A stretch of 64,000 nt of DNA from Tieghemostelium lacteum (GCA_001606155.1 LODT01000021.1:558001-622000), one strand, 5' to 3'; counted from the stretch's first letter, positions 9,949-22,095 are shown. The notes: generated from the letters alone by a model not told the origin. Numbers and translations: made by a program.

Positions 9949-12900
9949 TTATTGGGAAACATTATTTGTACTGCTAGTTGTAGTTGATGTTGTTGTAGTA
10001 CTACTTGTATTATTATTATTATTACTGCTGTTATTGGTGGAAGTTGTTAAAGATGGATTTTGAATAATACTAGCTTGAGGTGGTTGTTTAATTAATTCAT
10101 AAAATAATACATAAGCTTCATTTGATTTGACTTTTGATTTTTCAATTGGTTGAACAGAGGAATCACTGATATGAAACCATTGATTTCTATTTTTTACACA
10201 GCTTGTATAGTGACCAGAGCCTACACCACCCATGTGATTACTGACAGCATATAGTTGATAGATGGGTGAAGGTCCATTCTTGTTGAGTATCCATTTGGAG
10301 AGATCCAATTGATCGATTGGGAAATCAACATAGACACCAATCTTTTCATGTCGATGAGTGTGATAAGAGAATCTCTTCAAATTTATGACTAAGATCTTTG
10401 GAGCACTCCACAATTCGAGTTTCTTGGTTGAACCTTCAATATGAGTTTTACATTGAGGACAATACCAAGTGTCGTTGGATCCTAGTTTCTCAGATTTTGT
10501 AAAAATGGAGAAACAGTCATTCAATGTGATTTCAGAACGACTTTCACCCTTTAGAGCTGTCGATTTGTCCTGTACAGTGAATGGGTTACTTGGTTCATCA
10601 GAGAATTCACAAAATTTGTTGACCTCAGGTCTCCAATCAATTACAATATTGTTACAACCTTCTCTCCAGAATTTCGATGTCTTATAGACAGAATTCAATA
10701 ATCTGTCATCTGGTTCCACTACACAACCTGTACAACCAGATTCACAACGATCACAATTATTTCCATAGCCATTAGTGGTTTTAAGTACAAATGGATAGAG
10801 ATTCTCAAATGAATCGTCAATGGAACTGTTATCATCTTCGTCAATCTGACTGAACTCAGTTGGACTGCTGATATTAGTTTCACCACTGCTATTATGTTCC
10901 TCCAATGTATTATTACTATTGTTCTTTTTAAATGTTTGTGGACTTTGATCAACTCCATTTGTAGTAGTACCAGTAGTTGTTGTTGTAGTTGGAGTATTAT
11001 TACTACTACTATTAGCTTGTAGTTTCTGTTGTAGGACTGATTTCCAACCTTTTTTAACACGATGTCCAACTCTTTCCCAAACCATTCGATAGATATCCTT
11101 ACAAGTGGTTTCAGAGTATTTTAGTATCAATACATATGGTAACAACAATAGATCAGATTTATAACGATGCATAACATGGATTCTAGATACATCTTCGCCT
11201 GCAATAGGTAGTTCATAGGCAATAATGAGATCTCTGTCACGAACATGAGCCAGATATTTCTGGTCATTGAGAAATGATTGTATACGATTACGAAATGTCT
11301 CTGCTAAGGCTATACATGCAGATTCAATGCCAGTCATCTTACTCAATTGAACTCTGAGAGTTTCAACTGTATCGATTTTTGAGAGTTTTAAACAGTATCT
11401 AACAGGTGCCATTGCTTGATTGATACAATGTATACCTTTGGGATCAGGTTGAATAGCTTCAATTGGTTTACAACGAAACAATAGCACATCAAATATAATA
11501 TCAGTTGGAACTGGGATGGGAAGTGGTACAAACATAAAGGGGTCAAATGTAATACTGATTTTTGAACATTTTGCACACACTAGTGTACTCTTGTATTGAC
11601 CTTGAAATAGGCTTACTATAACCGACTGATTTCTCTTTAGATGATTTTCCCATTGTTCCAATGCAACTACAGAGTCCTCTCTCTGTTCCTTAGGTTCAGG
11701 TTTATCTTCTTGGTAAGGTTTTTTTAAAACCTTATTTAAATCCTCATGTAAACCATCTAGTAGAAAACTGAGAAGTTCTTGTGAATCCTGTTGAGATAGC
11801 CCAGAGAATTGTGGAGCGTATTTTCCAATGATCCATTTAAGGTTCTTTGGTACGACACAAGAGGAACCACCCCACATGTCTTTCATTAGTTTACCATAAA
11901 TCTCAGCAATCTGACCTTTCATACCAAGTGGATTGACTTTATTAATATCACCAATGTATCTATTCGAGAGGAAATATTCAGCTAATGGTGTAGTATGTGC
12001 TAGACACTGAATACTGCTATTCATAAAACATGTGTTACCGAGATTAGTCAGACCACACGCACCTTTATGTAATACCACCTCTTTATTAGGAGTGGTATCT
12101 GTATTCTCCCAAGATCCAGTCAAATTATCTGGTGTTCCATTTTGACTATGTTGATTAGTACTGCTATTTGCACTAATACCATGAGAACCTCCACTAGTAC
12201 TACTATTACTACTGGAATGTTTATCCTTCTTGGAACTAGAACTAGAAGAAAATAAACCTGTAAACTTTTTACCTAATTTGCCAAGTTTACTATGTGGAGT
12301 CAATTCGTATTGATAGTGTAATCTTAGTTTTGGGTCAAGTTCTAATTTCAAATCTTCCAATGTAAGATAGTACTTTTTCAGTAATTTAGGTTTTAGTGGG
12401 TTAGATTCGCTGTATATCATGATTTTGTTTACATCGATATTTGGGTACTTTTTGCTAAAGTACTCTTTGAAATCCTGTAATGTTGATTTTCTACTTCTCT
12501 GATAGAGCATTGTGCTGTTAGGTGTCAATGGGGGTTGTTGTTGAGATTGTTGTGGTGGTTGAGTAGTGGAAGATTCTGTTATACCAGTAGCAGTCTTTGC
12601 ATTGACTTCTGTTAGAAAACTCTGGTGAAATCGAATGTGAAATAGTATAGGTTTAACCTCAACATATTTCTCATTTTTCAAACCCAATTCAATAACCTTT
12701 CTCTCAATGACAGGACCTCCACCTGGATACCAAGAATCCAGTAGTTTCCAAACTGCATTAGGAATGATTTCATAGTCTTCCAATTCACTACAACTTGATC
12801 TTATAATAACTTCACCATCTGCATCTTTACCATCCACAATATCCCTATTGTTTATTGATTCTGGTTTAGGTGTATCAAATTGAATAGATTTCGATAGAGG

Positions 12901-13119
12901 ATTTACATTTCCATTTCCATTACCATTCTCATGTTGCTGCTGTTGTTGTGGAGAACCATTTTGTTTACTTTGTAATACTGGTGAACTATCTTCATATTTT
13001 ACATAGGATTTCCAAGATTTTAACCAATGTGCTGATATTATATTTACAGTATCACCTGGTGAATACTCCTTCCAATTCTCTCTTATGATTTTTGATTGTT
13101 CTAATCTTTCATCCTTCAT
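9949..13119 (-). CDS. Ubiquitin-specific protease, USP4/11/15-like
   Basis: Intronless cysteine deubiquitinase of 1056 residues. The N-terminal part has a DUSP-like motif (SWYPGGGPVIERKVIELG, about 129-146) broken by Gln/Asn-rich tracts. The catalytic domain opens with GLTNLGNTCFMNS (Cys364) and closes with LYAVSNHMGGVGSGHYTSC (His near 970) and the Asp of WFHISDSSV. Two CxxC pairs (CAKC and CPQC) form the USP zinc ribbon; another Cys cluster, CDRCESGCTGC, lies in the long insert between catalytic halves, as in USP4 and USP15. A Ser/Lys-rich linker separates DUSP and catalytic parts. The C-terminus is a Thr/Asn/Ser homopolymer. All catalytic landmarks are present, so it should be active. The substrate cannot be inferred. 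Confidence 0.92.
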   Translation of the reverse strand: MKDERLEQSKIIRENWKEYSPGDTVNIISAHWLKSWKSYVKYEDSSPVLQSKQNGSPQQQQQHENGNGNGNVNPLSKSIQFDTPKPESINNRDIVDGKDADGEVIIRSSCSELEDYEIIPNAVWKLLDSWYPGGGPVIERKVIELGLKNEKYVEVKPILFHIRFHQSFLTEVNAKTATGITESSTTQPPQQSQQQPPLTPNSTMLYQRSRKSTLQDFKEYFSKKYPNIDVNKIMIYSESNPLKPKLLKKYYLTLEDLKLELDPKLRLHYQYELTPHSKLGKLGKKFTGLFSSSSSSKKDKHSSSNSSTSGGSHGISANSSTNQHSQNGTPDNLTGSWENTDTTPNKEVVLHKGACGLTNLGNTCFMNSSIQCLAHTTPLAEYFLSNRYIGDINKVNPLGMKGQIAEIYGKLMKDMWGGSSCVVPKNLKWIIGKYAPQFSGLSQQDSQELLSFLLDGLHEDLNKVLKKPYQEDKPEPKEQREDSVVALEQWENHLKRNQSVIVSLFQGQYKSTLVCAKCSKISITFDPFMFVPLPIPVPTDIIFDVLLFRCKPIEAIQPDPKGIHCINQAMAPVRYCLKLSKIDTVETLRVQLSKMTGIESACIALAETFRNRIQSFLNDQKYLAHVRDRDLIIAYELPIAGEDVSRIHVMHRYKSDLLLLPYVLILKYSETTCKDIYRMVWERVGHRVKKGWKSVLQQKLQANSSSNNTPTTTTTTGTTTNGVDQSPQTFKKNNSNNTLEEHNSSGETNISSPTEFSQIDEDDNSSIDDSFENLYPFVLKTTNGYGNNCDRCESGCTGCVVEPDDRLLNSVYKTSKFWREGCNNIVIDWRPEVNKFCEFSDEPSNPFTVQDKSTALKGESRSEITLNDCFSIFTKSEKLGSNDTWYCPQCKTHIEGSTKKLELWSAPKILVINLKRFSYHTHRHEKIGVYVDFPIDQLDLSKWILNKNGPSPIYQLYAVSNHMGGVGSGHYTSCVKNRNQWFHISDSSVQPIEKSKVKSNEAYVLFYELIKQPPQASIIQNPSLTTSTNNSSNNNNNTSSTTTTSTTTSSTNNVSQ

Positions 13120-13409
13120 TATTTATATTTTTTTTTGTTTTTGTTATTCTTTCTTCTTCTTTTTATCAAATAAACAAATAAACAAAAATATTTGAACAAA
13201 CAAAGTATACTATATTCAAAATAATGAAGGTGGGAGGTGTATAAAAAAAAAATAAAAAAAAAATAAAATAATAAATTAAATTGTACAAAAAAAAAAAAAA
13301 AAAAAATTGAGATATTTGATTGATCATGAATTTCATTGAAAGTCTTTCCAATAAGCTATAAATCTAAAAATATTAAATTAAATTTTATCGTCTGCTGCAA
13401 TCTATGTCT

Positions 13410-16400
13410 TTATTTTTTGGCAATTGGTAGACGGTCATAAGAGAGAATAGGCGATAACCATCTTTCAGCTTCCTCAACAGTTATACCCTTTCTTTGAGCA
13501 TAAGATTCAATTTGTTCTTTAGTAATCTTACCAACTGAGAAATATTTAGCATGTTCATGTGAGAAATAGATACCACTGACAGAAGCACCTGGCAACATTG
13601 CCATAGATTCTGTTAATTCAATTCCAGTATTCTCAGTAGCACTTAAAAGTGTCATGATAGTCTTGAGTTCAGTGTGATCTGGTTGTACAGGGTACCCTGG
13701 AGCAGGTCTAATTCCCTTGTATTTGACTTTGAATAAATCCTCTGGTGACAAGTTCTCTGCAGACTCGTAACCCCAGTACTCTTTTCTAACCTCTTCATGA
13801 AGTTTCTCGGCAAATGCTTCGGCAAGACGATCTGCTAGAGCCTTAGCCATGATGGATGAATAGTCATCATTGGCTTCTTTGAATTTTTCAACCATTTCAT
13901 CTAGACCAAATCCAGCAGAGACAGCAAATACACCTACATAGTCCTCAATTCCAGTGGATTTTGGAGCTACGAGATCACCCATTGCAATATAAGGTTCATC
14001 AGACTCCTTCTCAACTTGTTGTCTCAAACCAAAGAGAGTGGTCTTTAGTTCCTTTCTAGAGTCATCTTGGTATACTTGTACATCTTCATTAATGGAATTT
14101 GCAGGGAAGAAACCTATAACACCTTTAGCTGTCAAAAGCTTTTTACTAATGATTTCATTCAACATTTTAGTGGCATCATCAAAGAGATTTTTAGCTTCTT
14201 GACCTACTGTGGCATCATTAAAGATTCTAGGGTACCCACGGTTAGGATACTTTCCTCTAAGTTGCCAAGTGGCAAAGAAAGGGTTCCAATCAATCTTATC
14301 AATAAGTTTGTCTAAAGGATAATCTGTGAAGACTTTAGTACCGAGGAATGAAGGTTTGTGTGGTTTGACTTGGTCCCAGTGGATCTTAGGTGCCAATTGA
14401 CGTGCTTTCTCAAGAGATACATATTTTCTATCCTTCAAAGATGCGTAATGCTTATCTTGTATTTCCTTGTATAAATGATCATTTTCTTCAATGAACTGGT
14501 CCCTATTGACTTTATCTAATAGTGATGAAACAACAGTTACAGAACGACTTGCATCGAGAACGTGTACAGTAGGTTGACTGTAATGTGGATAGATTTTAAC
14601 GGCAGTGTGAATCTGAGAGGTTGTAGCACCACCAATCAAAAGTGGAATTTTGAATTTAAGTCTCTCCAACTCAGAGGCTACATAAATCATCTCGTCGAGA
14701 GATGGTGTGATGAGTCCACTTAGACCTACAATATCAGCTTTATGCTCTTGAATGGCTTGAATGATTTTCTCGCAAGGTGTCATGACACCAATATCGATAA
14801 CCTTATAGTTATTGCAACCCAAGACGACTCCGACAATGTTCTTACCTATATCATGTACGTCACCTTTGACAGTTGCCAAAACGACAACACCTGCATTCTC
14901 AGGTTCAGAGCTTACAGATTGATCACCGGATTCCAAACGTTTTTTAAGTTTTTCTTCCTCCATATATGGGATAAGGTGGGCAACTGCTTTCTTCATGACT
15001 CTTGCTGATTTGATGACTTGGGGAAGGAACATCTTTCCAGCACCAAAAAGATCACCGACGACATTCATACCGTCCATGAGAGGGCCTTCAATTACAGATA
15101 GGGAATTTGGAAGAGTATTTCTAGCTTCCTCTGTATCCTCAATGATAAAGTTAGTAATACCTTTAACCAATGCATGAGTGATTCTTTCAGTCACTGGTTT
15201 GTTTCTCCATTCTTCGACTTCAACTGCGGATTTCTCTTGTTTAGATGAAGATTGTGCGTATTCAAGGAGTTTTTCAGTGGCGTCGTTGGTACGATTCAAT
15301 ACAGCGTCTTCAATGAGTTTTAGAAGGTTTTTGTCAATGTCGTCGTATATAGGTAATTGACCGGCGTTAACGATACCCATATCCATACCAGCTTTAATGG
15401 CGTAGTATAAGAAGACACTGTGCATGGCTTCACGGAGTGGTTCGTTACCACGGAAGGAGAAGGAAAGGTTACTTACACCACCAGAGACTTTAGTAAGAGG
15501 CATGATACGTTTTATCTCTCTGGTAGCTTCAATGAACTCAATTGCGTAGTTATTGTGTTCTTCAAGACCTGTGGCAATGGTAAGAATGTTGGGATCGAAT
15601 ATAATATCTTGTGGTTTGAATCCGACGACTTGGGTGAGAATATCATAGGATCTCTTACAGATTCTAACTTTATCGTCTTTGGTTACAGCTTGACCTTGTT
15701 CGTCAAATGCCATGACAACGACTGCAGCACCGTATTGTTTGACGATTCTAGCTTGCTCAATAAAGAGTTCTTCACCGACTTTCAAAGAGATACTGTTTAC
15801 GACGCATTTACCTTGAACACATTTCAAACCAGATTCAATAACTGCAAAATTGGAGGAATCTAACATGATGGGAACACGAGAGATTTCAGGCTCGGAACCT
15901 ATAAAGCAGAGGAATTTCTTGATTGCTTGAACGGCATCAATCATACCTTCATCCATGTTGATATCAATGATTTGTGCACCGGCCTCGACTTGTTGTCTGG
16001 CGACGGAAAGGGCTTCTTCGTATTTATTAGCTTTAATTAGATTTGCGAATCTTCTTGAACCTGATACATTGCAACGTTCTCCGACGTTTACAAAGTTGAG
16101 TTCTGGAGTGAAGATGAGGGGCTCAAGACCAGATAGACGTGAGTATGGGGTGAGGGTTGGGACTCTTCTTGGAAGGATACCTTTGGTGACTTGAGAGAAG
16201 GCACGAATGTGGTCTGGAGATGTACCACAGCAACCACCTACAATATTAAGTAGACCAGTTTCGGCAAATTCTTTGATGACTTCTGCCATGGACTCTGGGG
16301 TTTCGTCATAGCCTCCAAAGGCATTTGGAAGACCTGCATTTGGATAACAACTTACAAAACACTCGGAACATTTTGAAATGTTTTGTAGGAATGGACGAAT

Positions 16401-17469
16401 TTCCTGAGCTCCCAATGCACAGTTAAGACCAAAGACCATTGGATTAGATTGAGAAACTGCATCGTAGAATGCTTCTCCAGTCTGACCTGACAAAGTACGA
16501 CCTGATTTATCAACGATAGTACCACTGATGAACACTGGTAGACGTTTACCATTTTGTGATTTAAAGAATTCCTCAACTGCAAAAACAGCAGCTTTGCAAT
16601 TCAATGAATCAAATACAGTTTCAATGAGGATTAAATCGATACCTCCTTCTACGAGTGCTCTAGTTTGAGCGAGATAACCATCAACCAATTCTTCATAAGT
16701 TACATTTCTAGCATCTGGATGTTCGACACTTGGTGAGATGGATGCTGTTTTATTGGTTGGTCCAATAGCACCTGCACAAAATCTAGGTTTACTTGGATCT
16801 TTTAGAGTGTATTCTACACATGCACTCTTTGCCAATTTAGCTGCTTCGACATTCAATCGATGAACTATATGTTCACATTTATAATCTGCTTGTGAAAATA
16901 TATTGGAATTGAATGTATTGGTTTCAATTATATCTGCACCTGCTTCTAGATATTTCTATAAATTTATATAGATAAATTAGAATCTTTAGATACATTCTGT
17001 GTATCTTGAGATTTGTGTATATATATCTGAAGATATGTAAACTGTTTTTTTTTACATACACAATGAATTTCTTTGATAATGTGTGGTTGAGTTAATACTA
17101 AAATATCATTGTTTCCACCGAGTTCATGTGGAAAATCTTTAAATTCTTCACCACGATAATCTTTATCTTTTAATTTATATTTTTGAATTTCAGTACCCAT
17201 TGCACCATCTATAATCATAATTCTTTCATTTAAGATATTTCTTAATATCTTGTGAGTTTCTATTAATTATAATCGGTGATTAATATTACATTATCAATTA
17301 AGATTCACTAGATATAGATATGTCAAAAACTATCTAATAGATTTCTAAATAACTATTCTAGATTGTTGGTTGATGGAATAGTGGGTGTTTTAAAATAAAT
17401 TGGGGTTGTATAGTGTGGGTTGTACATAGGTGTGTTGTGTCGTTTAAATACATTACCTGATTCAGTCAT
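13410..17469 (-). CDS. mtr: Cobalamin-dependent methionine synthase
   Basis: Transfers methyl from 5-methyltetrahydrofolate to homocysteine through B12. Three exons: 17457-17469 (13 nt, MTES), 17060-17259 and 13410-16955, total 1252 residues. The short first exon is needed because codons before [13 protein letters not shown] ([12 protein letters not shown]) continue the E. coli MetH N-terminus and no ATG precedes them in that exon. Domains: homocysteine-binding (1-340, zinc ligands in FGLNCALG and [10 protein letters not shown]), pterin-binding (about 360-640), cobalamin-binding (about 680-900, [16 protein letters not shown] with the B12-ligating His, and SGLITPS), and the C-terminal AdoMet reactivation domain ([13 protein letters not shown]). 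Length equals the family norm. Introns are 197 and 104 nt. Its head faces a 1.3-kb intergenic region. Confidence 0.95.
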
Positions 17470-18772
17470 TCTTGATATATTTTATTATAATGGTTTTACT
17501 CCAAAAATTTCAAAAATTAGAAAAGTGATTGAGTGTGTGGGTGTTTAGATATCCAAATTAAAATAAGATTGTATTTAGTTATACAATTCAATTATCAATG
17601 ATGATAAATATGATCTCGGATTCGGTGTGGATATTTATTGAATAAAAAAAACAATTTTTTTAAACGAAAAGCTCTTATTCCTCTAGAACTTCTTTTTATT
17701 TTTTTTTTTAGATATTTTTTCAAAAACTATCTTCTATTTGTAAATTTAAAAACATTGATAAATGAAGTTATAAACAAATAATGTCAAATTACAAAAACCT
17801 CTGTCTTTTCTTCTTTAGGTGTTTATTTGACATAAAAACTATCGTTTGTTCATTATTACTCATATATGTATTAAATTAAATCACTTTAAAGAGAAGAGAA
17901 AATGTTAATGGGTATTTTAAAAAAGATTTAGAGGGGGGTGATGATGTAACTTTTATTATTATAATAGATTTTATTTATAGAAGTGTTGTGTATATGGTGG
18001 TGGTTGTGTTGATTTTATAATAAAAAAAAAAATAACAAATAAACACACTAATAATATTATAGTGAAAGAGGTAGACTTTCTAATTGTTTTAAAAATAACA
18101 ACAAACTTTACACTAGAGAAAGAGTGAAAAACATATAACAATATTCTCGTATTGGTAATTATCAGATCAAAACAATTCTTGATGATGTTTTAACCCACAA
18201 ACACACTAACACAAAAATATTAAAGGGACTTGTCTCTTTGGATATTATACTGGTAACCTCAATAAAAATGGGTGTGTTTATGTGTTAAATTGTGGTGTGG
18301 TAGGCAAATTATATTGTCTTGACCAACAACACTCCTTAATATATGATCAATAATTTATCAATTAGAATTCCAATTTACTAATTTATTTGTAAAATATTTT
18401 CGATAATACATTTAATTTCACCAAATTCAATATAATTGAATTCAACTTTCTCTTTAATTATATGAAATACATGTGTATTAAAAAAAAAAAAATGTATACT
18501 AAAATTGGGAGTAGCACTCCAAAAAGAAATTTGTATCTAATACATCACATCTATTTTATATTAAAAAGATTCCATCTTTTCTAAATAATATTTGAAAAAA
18601 ATAAATATTTAAATTTAATTAAATTTATTTTTTAATTTAAATATTTATCATCATTTAATTAGAAAATAATTTTATTTTATTTTAGTAGTAGTAATTAAAT
18701 ATCCAACTTCAACTTTTTTAGTAATAAACATTTTCTAGATACAAAATTTACCAAAAACATATTTAATAGAAA
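17470..18772. promoter_or_regulatory. Long divergent intergenic region
   Basis: 1.3 kb between the methionine synthase start and the repeat-protein start, both reading outward. It consists of A/T runs and GT-rich patches (GTGTGGGTTG, GTGGTGGTTGTG near 17999). A short inverted stretch of AAATATTTAAATTT type lies at 18602-18650. No gene, tRNA or longer coding frame is visible. Confidence 0.5.
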
Positions 18773-19636
18773 ATGGTGAAATTCACATATTTATTTATAG
18801 CATTTATACTGTGTTGTACAATATTATTAAATACACATTTAACAATGGCACAAGATTCTGAAGAAGGTTGGGCAGGTTCATCTGAACAATCTCAAGCATT
18901 TTCTTCTTCGGAACAAGCACCACCAACATCAGATCCACCTATTTCTGATCCTCCAACTTCTGATCCACCTGTATCTGACCCACCAACTTCAGATCCACCT
19001 GTATCTGATCCACCTACTTCTGATCCACCTACTTCTGATCCACCTACTTCTGATCCACCAGTATCTGACCCACCTACTTCTGATCCACCAGTCTCTGACC
19101 CACCAGTATCTGACCCACCAGTATCTGATCCACCAGTATCTGATCCACCAGTATCTGATCCACCAGTATCTGATCCACCAGTATCTGATCCACCTGTTAG
19201 TTCAGAGGCTTCTGGATCTGAACAACCTTCAACTTCAGGATCCTCCTCAAATCCAACTTCATCAAATGAAAATTCAGAACCATCAACATCAGGATCATCT
19301 GCAAATCCACCAGCATCATCTTCACAAGAGAAGTCTAACGAAGCATCTAAAAGTGAATCTGAGGCCTCTAAAGAAACATCAAAAGAAACATCAAAAGAAA
19401 CATCAAAAGAAACATCTAAAGAAACATCTAAAGATAGTGGATCAAAATCTGAAGAGTCTGGTTCTGGTTCAGGATCAAAGCATTCAAATGAAGTTGATAG
19501 TTCCTCAATTGATATTTCTCCATCAACAAAATTACCAAGAACTAAAGCCTCAAATGATAACAACAGTTCAGCTAGTAAATACCACCTATCCAATGTATTA
19601 TTACTTATAGTTGCCACTGCATACATTTTATTGTAA
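18773..19636 (+). CDS. Secreted SDPP-repeat protein, probable GPI anchor
   Basis: 287 residues, one exon. A signal peptide (MVKFTYLFIAFILCC, cleavage likely near the Ala of TMAQ) is followed by about 21 tandem five-residue units of the form SDPPx with x = T, V or I (residues about 54-142). Next come a Ser/Gly/Asn-rich spacer, five KETS units (about 201-221), a second Ser/Gly region, and a hydrophobic C-terminus (YHLSNVLLLIVATAYILL) with no charge after it. That pattern fits a GPI-anchored surface or coat protein of the Dictyostelium kind, where Ser/Thr-rich repeats are often heavily phospho-glycosylated. No enzymatic domain is visible. The repeats look young, with runs of near-identical copies, so length is probably variable between strains. 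Confidence 0.8.
   Translation: MVKFTYLFIAFILCCTILLNTHLTMAQDSEEGWAGSSEQSQAFSSSEQAPPTSDPPISDPPTSDPPVSDPPTSDPPVSDPPTSDPPTSDPPTSDPPVSDPPTSDPPVSDPPVSDPPVSDPPVSDPPVSDPPVSDPPVSDPPVSSEASGSEQPSTSGSSSNPTSSNENSEPSTSGSSANPPASSSQEKSNEASKSESEASKETSKETSKETSKETSKETSKDSGSKSEESGSGSGSKHSNEVDSSSIDISPSTKLPRTKASNDNNSSASKYHLSNVLLLIVATAYILL
18934..19196 (+). repeat. 15-bp tandem repeat coding SDPP units
   Basis: About 21 copies of a 15-base unit close to TCTGATCCACCAGTA. The final seven or so units (from about 19095) are almost identical in DNA, while the first third varies at silent sites, which points to recent expansion at the 3' side. Confidence 0.9.
19372..19434 (+). repeat. 12-bp tandem repeat coding KETS units
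   Basis: Five copies of a 12-base unit close to AAAGAAACATCA inside the same gene. The differences between units are silent TCA/TCT changes. Confidence 0.85.
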
Positions 19637-19818
19637 AAATAGCAATAATATTAAACTATTTATAAAATACAATTTTTATTTTATTCTCAAAACAATCTAA
19701 TTATTATAAATAACAATTAGTTTGACATTTATACATTTATTATCAAAAATAAAAAGAATTCAAAAAAACATTAAAATCATACTCTCCTAACCCCCACACA
19801 ACACATTCATATAATAAT

Positions 19819-21160
19819 TTATTTGAGTAAAACACCAATACCATTATTATTGTTTTGTAAATCTACCAAACCATGGTCAACAACCAAAAATGCATCGTTA
19901 GTGAATAACTGAGTTTCATCATTTATAAGTAGACCACCGTCCAAGTCACCTCCTAAATCTGAGAATAGTGATAGTAAATGACATGCACAAGATACATTTA
20001 AACTTGAAGCTACCATACATCCAATCCAAATACCCAATTTACTCTCTTGAGCTTTGAGTATTGTTGAAAGTGCTGATCTGAGTCCACCTGATTTCTCCAA
20101 TTTCACATTGACACCATGTACAAGAGGCAATAGATCAGGTATATCTTTCTGAGAACTAACAGATTCATCTGCAAATATAGATAAACCCTCTGATTCATAT
20201 TGTTTCTTTACGTCTCTCCATTGTTGAAGTTGTTCATTACGATGTGGGTTGTCACCTTTCAACAACTCAATAGGAAATGGTTGTTCAACCATGGATATAA
20301 CGTGTGAGAGTGGTACTAGTCTGGTAAGGTATTTCAAAGCGATTTCAGGAGTCCATGACGAATTGGCATCTATAGATAGTTTACATATTCTCTGTGGATT
20401 TAGTTGGTTTAGCACACTCCATAAGATATTCATACATTTATCAATATCTTGATCAAATTTAATTTTTAGGTATAGTGTATGTTTTGTACCAAAATCTGAG
20501 CTTTTGAGAATCTCTTCCATTGTTGGACATAATGAAACAGTGTAGTAAAATGGTTTCTTTTCTACATTATCACAATCATTTTTTATCATTTTATAAATCT
20601 AAAGATATATTAATAAATCTAGATATATCCCTATAAATCTGATATAAGATATTTATCACACTTACTGGTAATTTTAAGAATTTGCCCCATGCATCCAAAA
20701 GTGCCATTTCAATTGAAGATCTTGCTGGATGGGAATAATCCATACTATTTAATGTACATTCATCCAAACATTCAAATAGATAGTAAAATGTAGAATACTC
20801 AGAAGTTGAGTTGTTTGATGGTCTCAAATTAGTGAAATATTGGTTTGGTAATGAATTAAAAGGATCATATTTGTTATCTAATGATCTATCTATTCTATCT
20901 TTACATGTTTGAATGAATGATTTGAAATAGATATCTATATCATTGTAATCTGCAAGATAGCAATAAGGTTTCTTTGGTGGAAGTCCACATTCACCATAAC
21001 CAATTACATTATCAATCTGTACACTTACTAATCCATTAGTTCTTTCAGTTGTCAATGAATGTGCTGTTCCAAATGGATTTCTAAGTTCTAGTTTATATGG
21101 TTTAAGTTCAATTTGAACATTATTCTTTCCAATTTGTAATTTCAATTGACTTTCCATCAT
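19819..21160 (-). CDS. Enolase-superfamily dipeptide epimerase-like enzyme
   Basis: Two exons, 20666-21160 and 19819-20598, join in phase 0 to give 424 residues (WGKFLKLP then IYKMIKND). The superfamily residues can be read in order: a KxK base pair in LYLKIKF, metal ligands in LSIDANSSW (Asp), SMVEQPFP (Glu) and FADESV (Asp), and the second catalytic Lys in VNVKLEKSGGL. The C-terminal DLDGG matches the Ala-Glu epimerase branch of the muconate-lactonising group. These enzymes invert one stereocentre of a dipeptide through an enolate and need Mg2+. Residue choice favours epimerase over racemase of single amino acids, but the exact dipeptide is unknown. It has the typical capping domain at the N-terminus. 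The intron is 67 nt. Confidence 0.82.
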
Positions 21161-21317
21161 TTTCCCAAAATTGATCTAACACTTTGATGAAAATTCTCTA
21201 ACTAAAAACTTAAAAAAATCAAATTTTCATTTTTCTTTCATTTTGACATTTTCGAAGATTTACCCTCAAATCACACCCTTTTGTAAATATATATATATAG
21301 ATTTAGAATATAGAAAA

Positions 21318-21759
21318 ATGTCATCAAAAGATGCAAACATGAGTGATAGCACTACTACAATTACAACAGTATGGTTATTTTATCATTTTTAGCAATAGGT
21401 GTATAACATTAGTACTAATTGAGAAATCTAATATATAGGATGAAAAAGTAGAATTAGAAAAAGGTCCACTTTCTATATTATCAGAAAGTGTGAATACCAA
21501 CACACAGGTTTTGATAAATGTTAGAAATAATAAAAAGTTATTAGCTAGAGTCAGAGCATTTGATCGTCATTTTAATATGGTTTTAGAGAATGTAAAAGAG
21601 ATGTGGACTGAAGTACCAAAAACAGGTAAAGGTAAAAAGAAAGCAAAACCAATCAACAAGGATCGTTTTATTAGTAAAATGTTTTTAAGAGGTGATTCTG
21701 TAATTTTAATTTTAAAAAATCCTTTAGGTTTACCACCTCAAGTTCAACCAGATGCCTAA
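21318..21759 (+). CDS. snrpd2: Small nuclear ribonucleoprotein Sm D2
   Basis: Core Sm-ring protein of the spliceosomal U snRNPs. Exons 21318-21368 and 21439-21759 join in phase 0 (ITT then [11 protein letters not shown]) for 123 residues. Sm motif 1 is seen in [25 protein letters not shown](M)V and Sm2 in [14 protein letters not shown], with the D2-specific insert [20 protein letters not shown] between them. Human SmD2 is 118 residues. The first exon is a short Ser/Thr-rich leader typical of this family. No anomalies seen. Confidence 0.95.
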
Positions 21760-22095
21760 TCTGTACAGCATAAATAATAATTTATATTAAAATAAAACAA
21801 CACTTAAAACCTAAAACAGACAAACCTATAATTCAATGAAACTCTATTTAAAAATACAAAAACATATATTAGAATTCTAATAACAATAAGATTATTTGAA
21901 AAAATCAATATATCAAAGTATTAAAATTATAGTTATTCATAGAAAATTAAATATATTTTCAAATAGGAAGTAAATGGATTTAAATGAAGATCAACTAAAA
22001 GTTGAATGTTTAGTTTTGCGCCATTTTATTGATGATCTATTTTGATTTTTATTTTTTTTATTTATTTGATATCTGAAACATTTTTGGTCTGATAG
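21760..22095. promoter_or_regulatory. APC1 upstream region with a short upstream frame
   Basis: Contains a 23-codon frame at 21974-22045 (starts MDLNEDQLKVE, ends TGA). The APC1 start at 22096 follows directly on a TGATAG acceptor-like sequence, so this short frame could be part of an upstream exon or a true upstream ORF. I saw no convincing donor in it apart from weak GTTTAG and GTTGAA. Confidence 0.4.

Noticed and set aside
13166-13351. Phe-rich minus-strand frame
   Set aside because: Produced by long A runs between the deubiquitinase and methionine synthase genes.
18934-19196. Regular repeats that might be taken for a CRISPR array
   Set aside because: The 15-base units are contiguous without spacers and encode protein in frame in a eukaryotic genome.
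18892-19626. Long acidic minus-strand frame with GGSDTGGSE repeats
   Set aside because: It is the antisense reading of the SDPP/KETS repeat array. Repeats of 15 and 12 bases keep all frames open. The plus-strand product has a signal peptide and GPI-like tail.
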